Source of the DNA: Bacillota bacterium | Lineage (GTDB): Bacteria; Bacillota; Bacilli; Tumebacillales; Effusibacillaceae | Direction of reading: 5' to 3' | DNA: 5,302 nucleotides | NCBI GenBank assembly: GCA_020059765.1 | Contig: JAGVBM010000225.1 | Coordinates: 1-5,302, forward strand | Part shown: positions 4,502 to 5,302 of the stretch, piece after piece | Layout of the letters: the number at the start of each line of letters is the position of its first letter | Numbering within the stretch: the first letter of the stretch is position 1 | Notes under the pieces: model-generated | The model's input: the letters and a program-made list of their open reading frames with translations, nothing else | Databases searched by the model: none | Told to the model about the DNA's origin: nothing | Made by a program: the position numbers and the translations under genes

Positions 4502-4729
4502 TTATCCTTTTTTAACAAAGAATCGGAATACACCGCTGCCTTCTTCAATGTTCAAAAGCTCGTGCTTGGTCTGTTTCACCCAGCTTTGAAAGTCGTTGAC
4601 AGACCCTTTGTCGGTTGCTTCCAATTGCATGATTTGTCCGCTTTCCATGCCGTCTATCGCTTTTTTTGCTTTGACGATCGGCATCGGGCAGGAAAGACCT
4701 TTTGCATCAACTACAACATCTACGTTCAC
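4502..4729 (-). CDS. tusA: TusA-family sulfur carrier
   Basis: 75 residues. The TusA signature LSCPMPIVKAKKAI is present, with C14 in the CPMP motif as the persulfide-carrying cysteine, followed by the usual GQIMQLEATDKGSVNDFQSWVKQT and a closing strand GVFRFFVKK. TusA proteins are small cytosolic carriers that accept sulfur from rhodaneses or desulfurases and pass it to DsrE-type proteins. I chose the GTG at 4729 because AAGGAGG (4738-4744) lies eight bases upstream; a TTG at 4747 would bury that site inside the gene. It follows the MBL gene by 21 bases and is almost certainly in the same transcript. In staphylococcal CstA, TusA is fused to rhodanese and DsrE2; here it is a free protein and DsrE2 is encoded separately about 1.4 kb further on. 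Confidence 0.93.
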   Translation of the reverse strand: MNVDVVVDAKGLSCPMPIVKAKKAIDGMESGQIMQLEATDKGSVNDFQSWVKQTKHELLNIEEGSGVFRFFVKKG

Positions 4730-4750
4730 TTCAAAGTCCTCCTTCAACGA

Positions 4751-5302
4751 TTAATGAGTATGGTGAACCGCGCATCGGTTAGGACCGATCTCGAGTTCGG
4801 TTGCCTTTTCCACCGTCACTTCCACTGTCCCGCGGTTGATGTCGACAATTTCTTCATAATTGGGAGGTGTTGCACCGACGGTTCCCGCCACCATTTCGGT
4901 AAATTGTTCGCGATCCTCCGTACGCATGACTTCGTTGCTTGCACGGATCTCACCAAGAGTTGCTCCGATAAAACCGCTTTCGTTAATTTCTTTGATATCG
5001 GCGAAATGGGTAGGCAGTACAAGCACTTCATCCGACAAATTGGCAATCTTTGTGAAGACGGTGTCGTACAAGGATTGCGCCCATTCGCGAGCCTTTCCGC
5101 CCAAGTCGGGACGTCCAAGACCGCCAACAAAAATCGTGTCGCCGGAAAGCAGGAACTTGTCGTTCACTACGAAAGAGGTGCTTCCCGGTGTATGGCCAGG
5201 TGTCGGCATAGCCAACACTTTTACGTTTACAGCGCCGAATTTCAGTTCTTCGTAAGTTTCCAACGGCTCATATGGAATATCGGAACCCTGCATTTCGCTG
5301 GA
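4751..5302 (-). CDS. MBL-fold persulfide dioxygenase-like protein (ETHE1/CstB type), C-terminal part
   Basis: 183 C-terminal residues; the 5' end, including the expected HxHxDH metal motif, lies beyond the window. What is visible fits the ETHE1/CstB type: GHTPGST (H37 of the visible part), LSGDTIFVGGLGRPDL (D55) and LVLPTHFAD (H99), corresponding to iron-binding and substrate-site positions in persulfide dioxygenases. These enzymes oxidise glutathione or other low-molecular-weight persulfides to sulfite with O2. The downstream part (TEDREQFTEMVAG, PPNYEEIVDINRG) resembles the linker region of CstB and related MBL-rhodanese proteins, but there is no rhodanese domain: the protein ends CAVHHTH, then TAA. 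First visible gene of the unit with tusA. The family is firm; the exact persulfide substrate is not readable. Confidence 0.88.
   Translation of the reverse strand, partial: SSEMQGSDIPYEPLETYEELKFGAVNVKVLAMPTPGHTPGSTSFVVNDKFLLSGDTIFVGGLGRPDLGGKAREWAQSLYDTVFTKIANLSDEVLVLPTHFADIKEINESGFIGATLGEIRASNEVMRTEDREQFTEMVAGTVGATPPNYEEIVDINRGTVEVTVEKATELEIGPNRCAVHHTH

Overview
All genes in this window lie on the minus strand, so transcription runs from high to low coordinates. Strong GGAGG-type ribosome binding sites, TTGACA/TATAAT-like promoters, a lipobox lipoprotein and a CstR/CsoR-type repressor point to a low-to-mid GC Bacillota (Bacillales/Alicyclobacillaceae-like is my guess, but the window cannot settle the genus). 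One gene can only be read through in full if UGA is decoded as selenocysteine, so the host should carry a selenocysteine pathway (SelA, SelB, SelC tRNA, SelD), none of which is in this window.

Layout in transcription order. (1) 5302-4502: the 3' part of an ETHE1/CstB-like metallo-beta-lactamase-fold persulfide dioxygenase, then tusA, closed by an 11-bp hairpin. (2) 4407-3695: a CstR-like persulfide-sensing repressor and a DUF302 protein, closed by a terminator. (3) 3566-3240: a HesB/IscA-like protein with an in-frame UGA exactly at the conserved cysteine of the GVG-C-GGPS motif, a SECIS-like hairpin just downstream, and its own promoter with an ATACCC-N4-GGGTAT operator. (4) 3108-2635: a DsrE2-type protein with its own promoter, a longer ATACCC-N10-GGGTAT palindrome and a textbook terminator. 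(5) 2299-446: a four-gene operon (cysteine-rich DsrE-like protein, cysteine-free DsrE-like protein, short FAD-binding protein, HAD P-type-ATPase-like phosphatase), again behind an ATACCC-N4-GGGTAT operator, ending at a hairpin terminator. (6) 325-1: the start of an unrelated ABC substrate-binding lipoprotein.

Taken together this looks like a reactive-sulfur (sulfide/persulfide) handling regulon related to the staphylococcal cst system, but with the CstA/CstB domains split into separate genes. TusA and the DsrE proteins would carry persulfide sulfur, the MBL protein would oxidise low-molecular-weight persulfides to sulfite, and the CstR-like protein would release the three operators when its two cysteines are modified by persulfide. 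The most notable element is the selenocysteine-containing HesB-like protein placed under what looks like the same persulfide-responsive control. The three operator copies, the selenocysteine codon and the SECIS-like hairpin are read directly from the sequence; the regulatory wiring and the biochemical roles are inferred from family knowledge.
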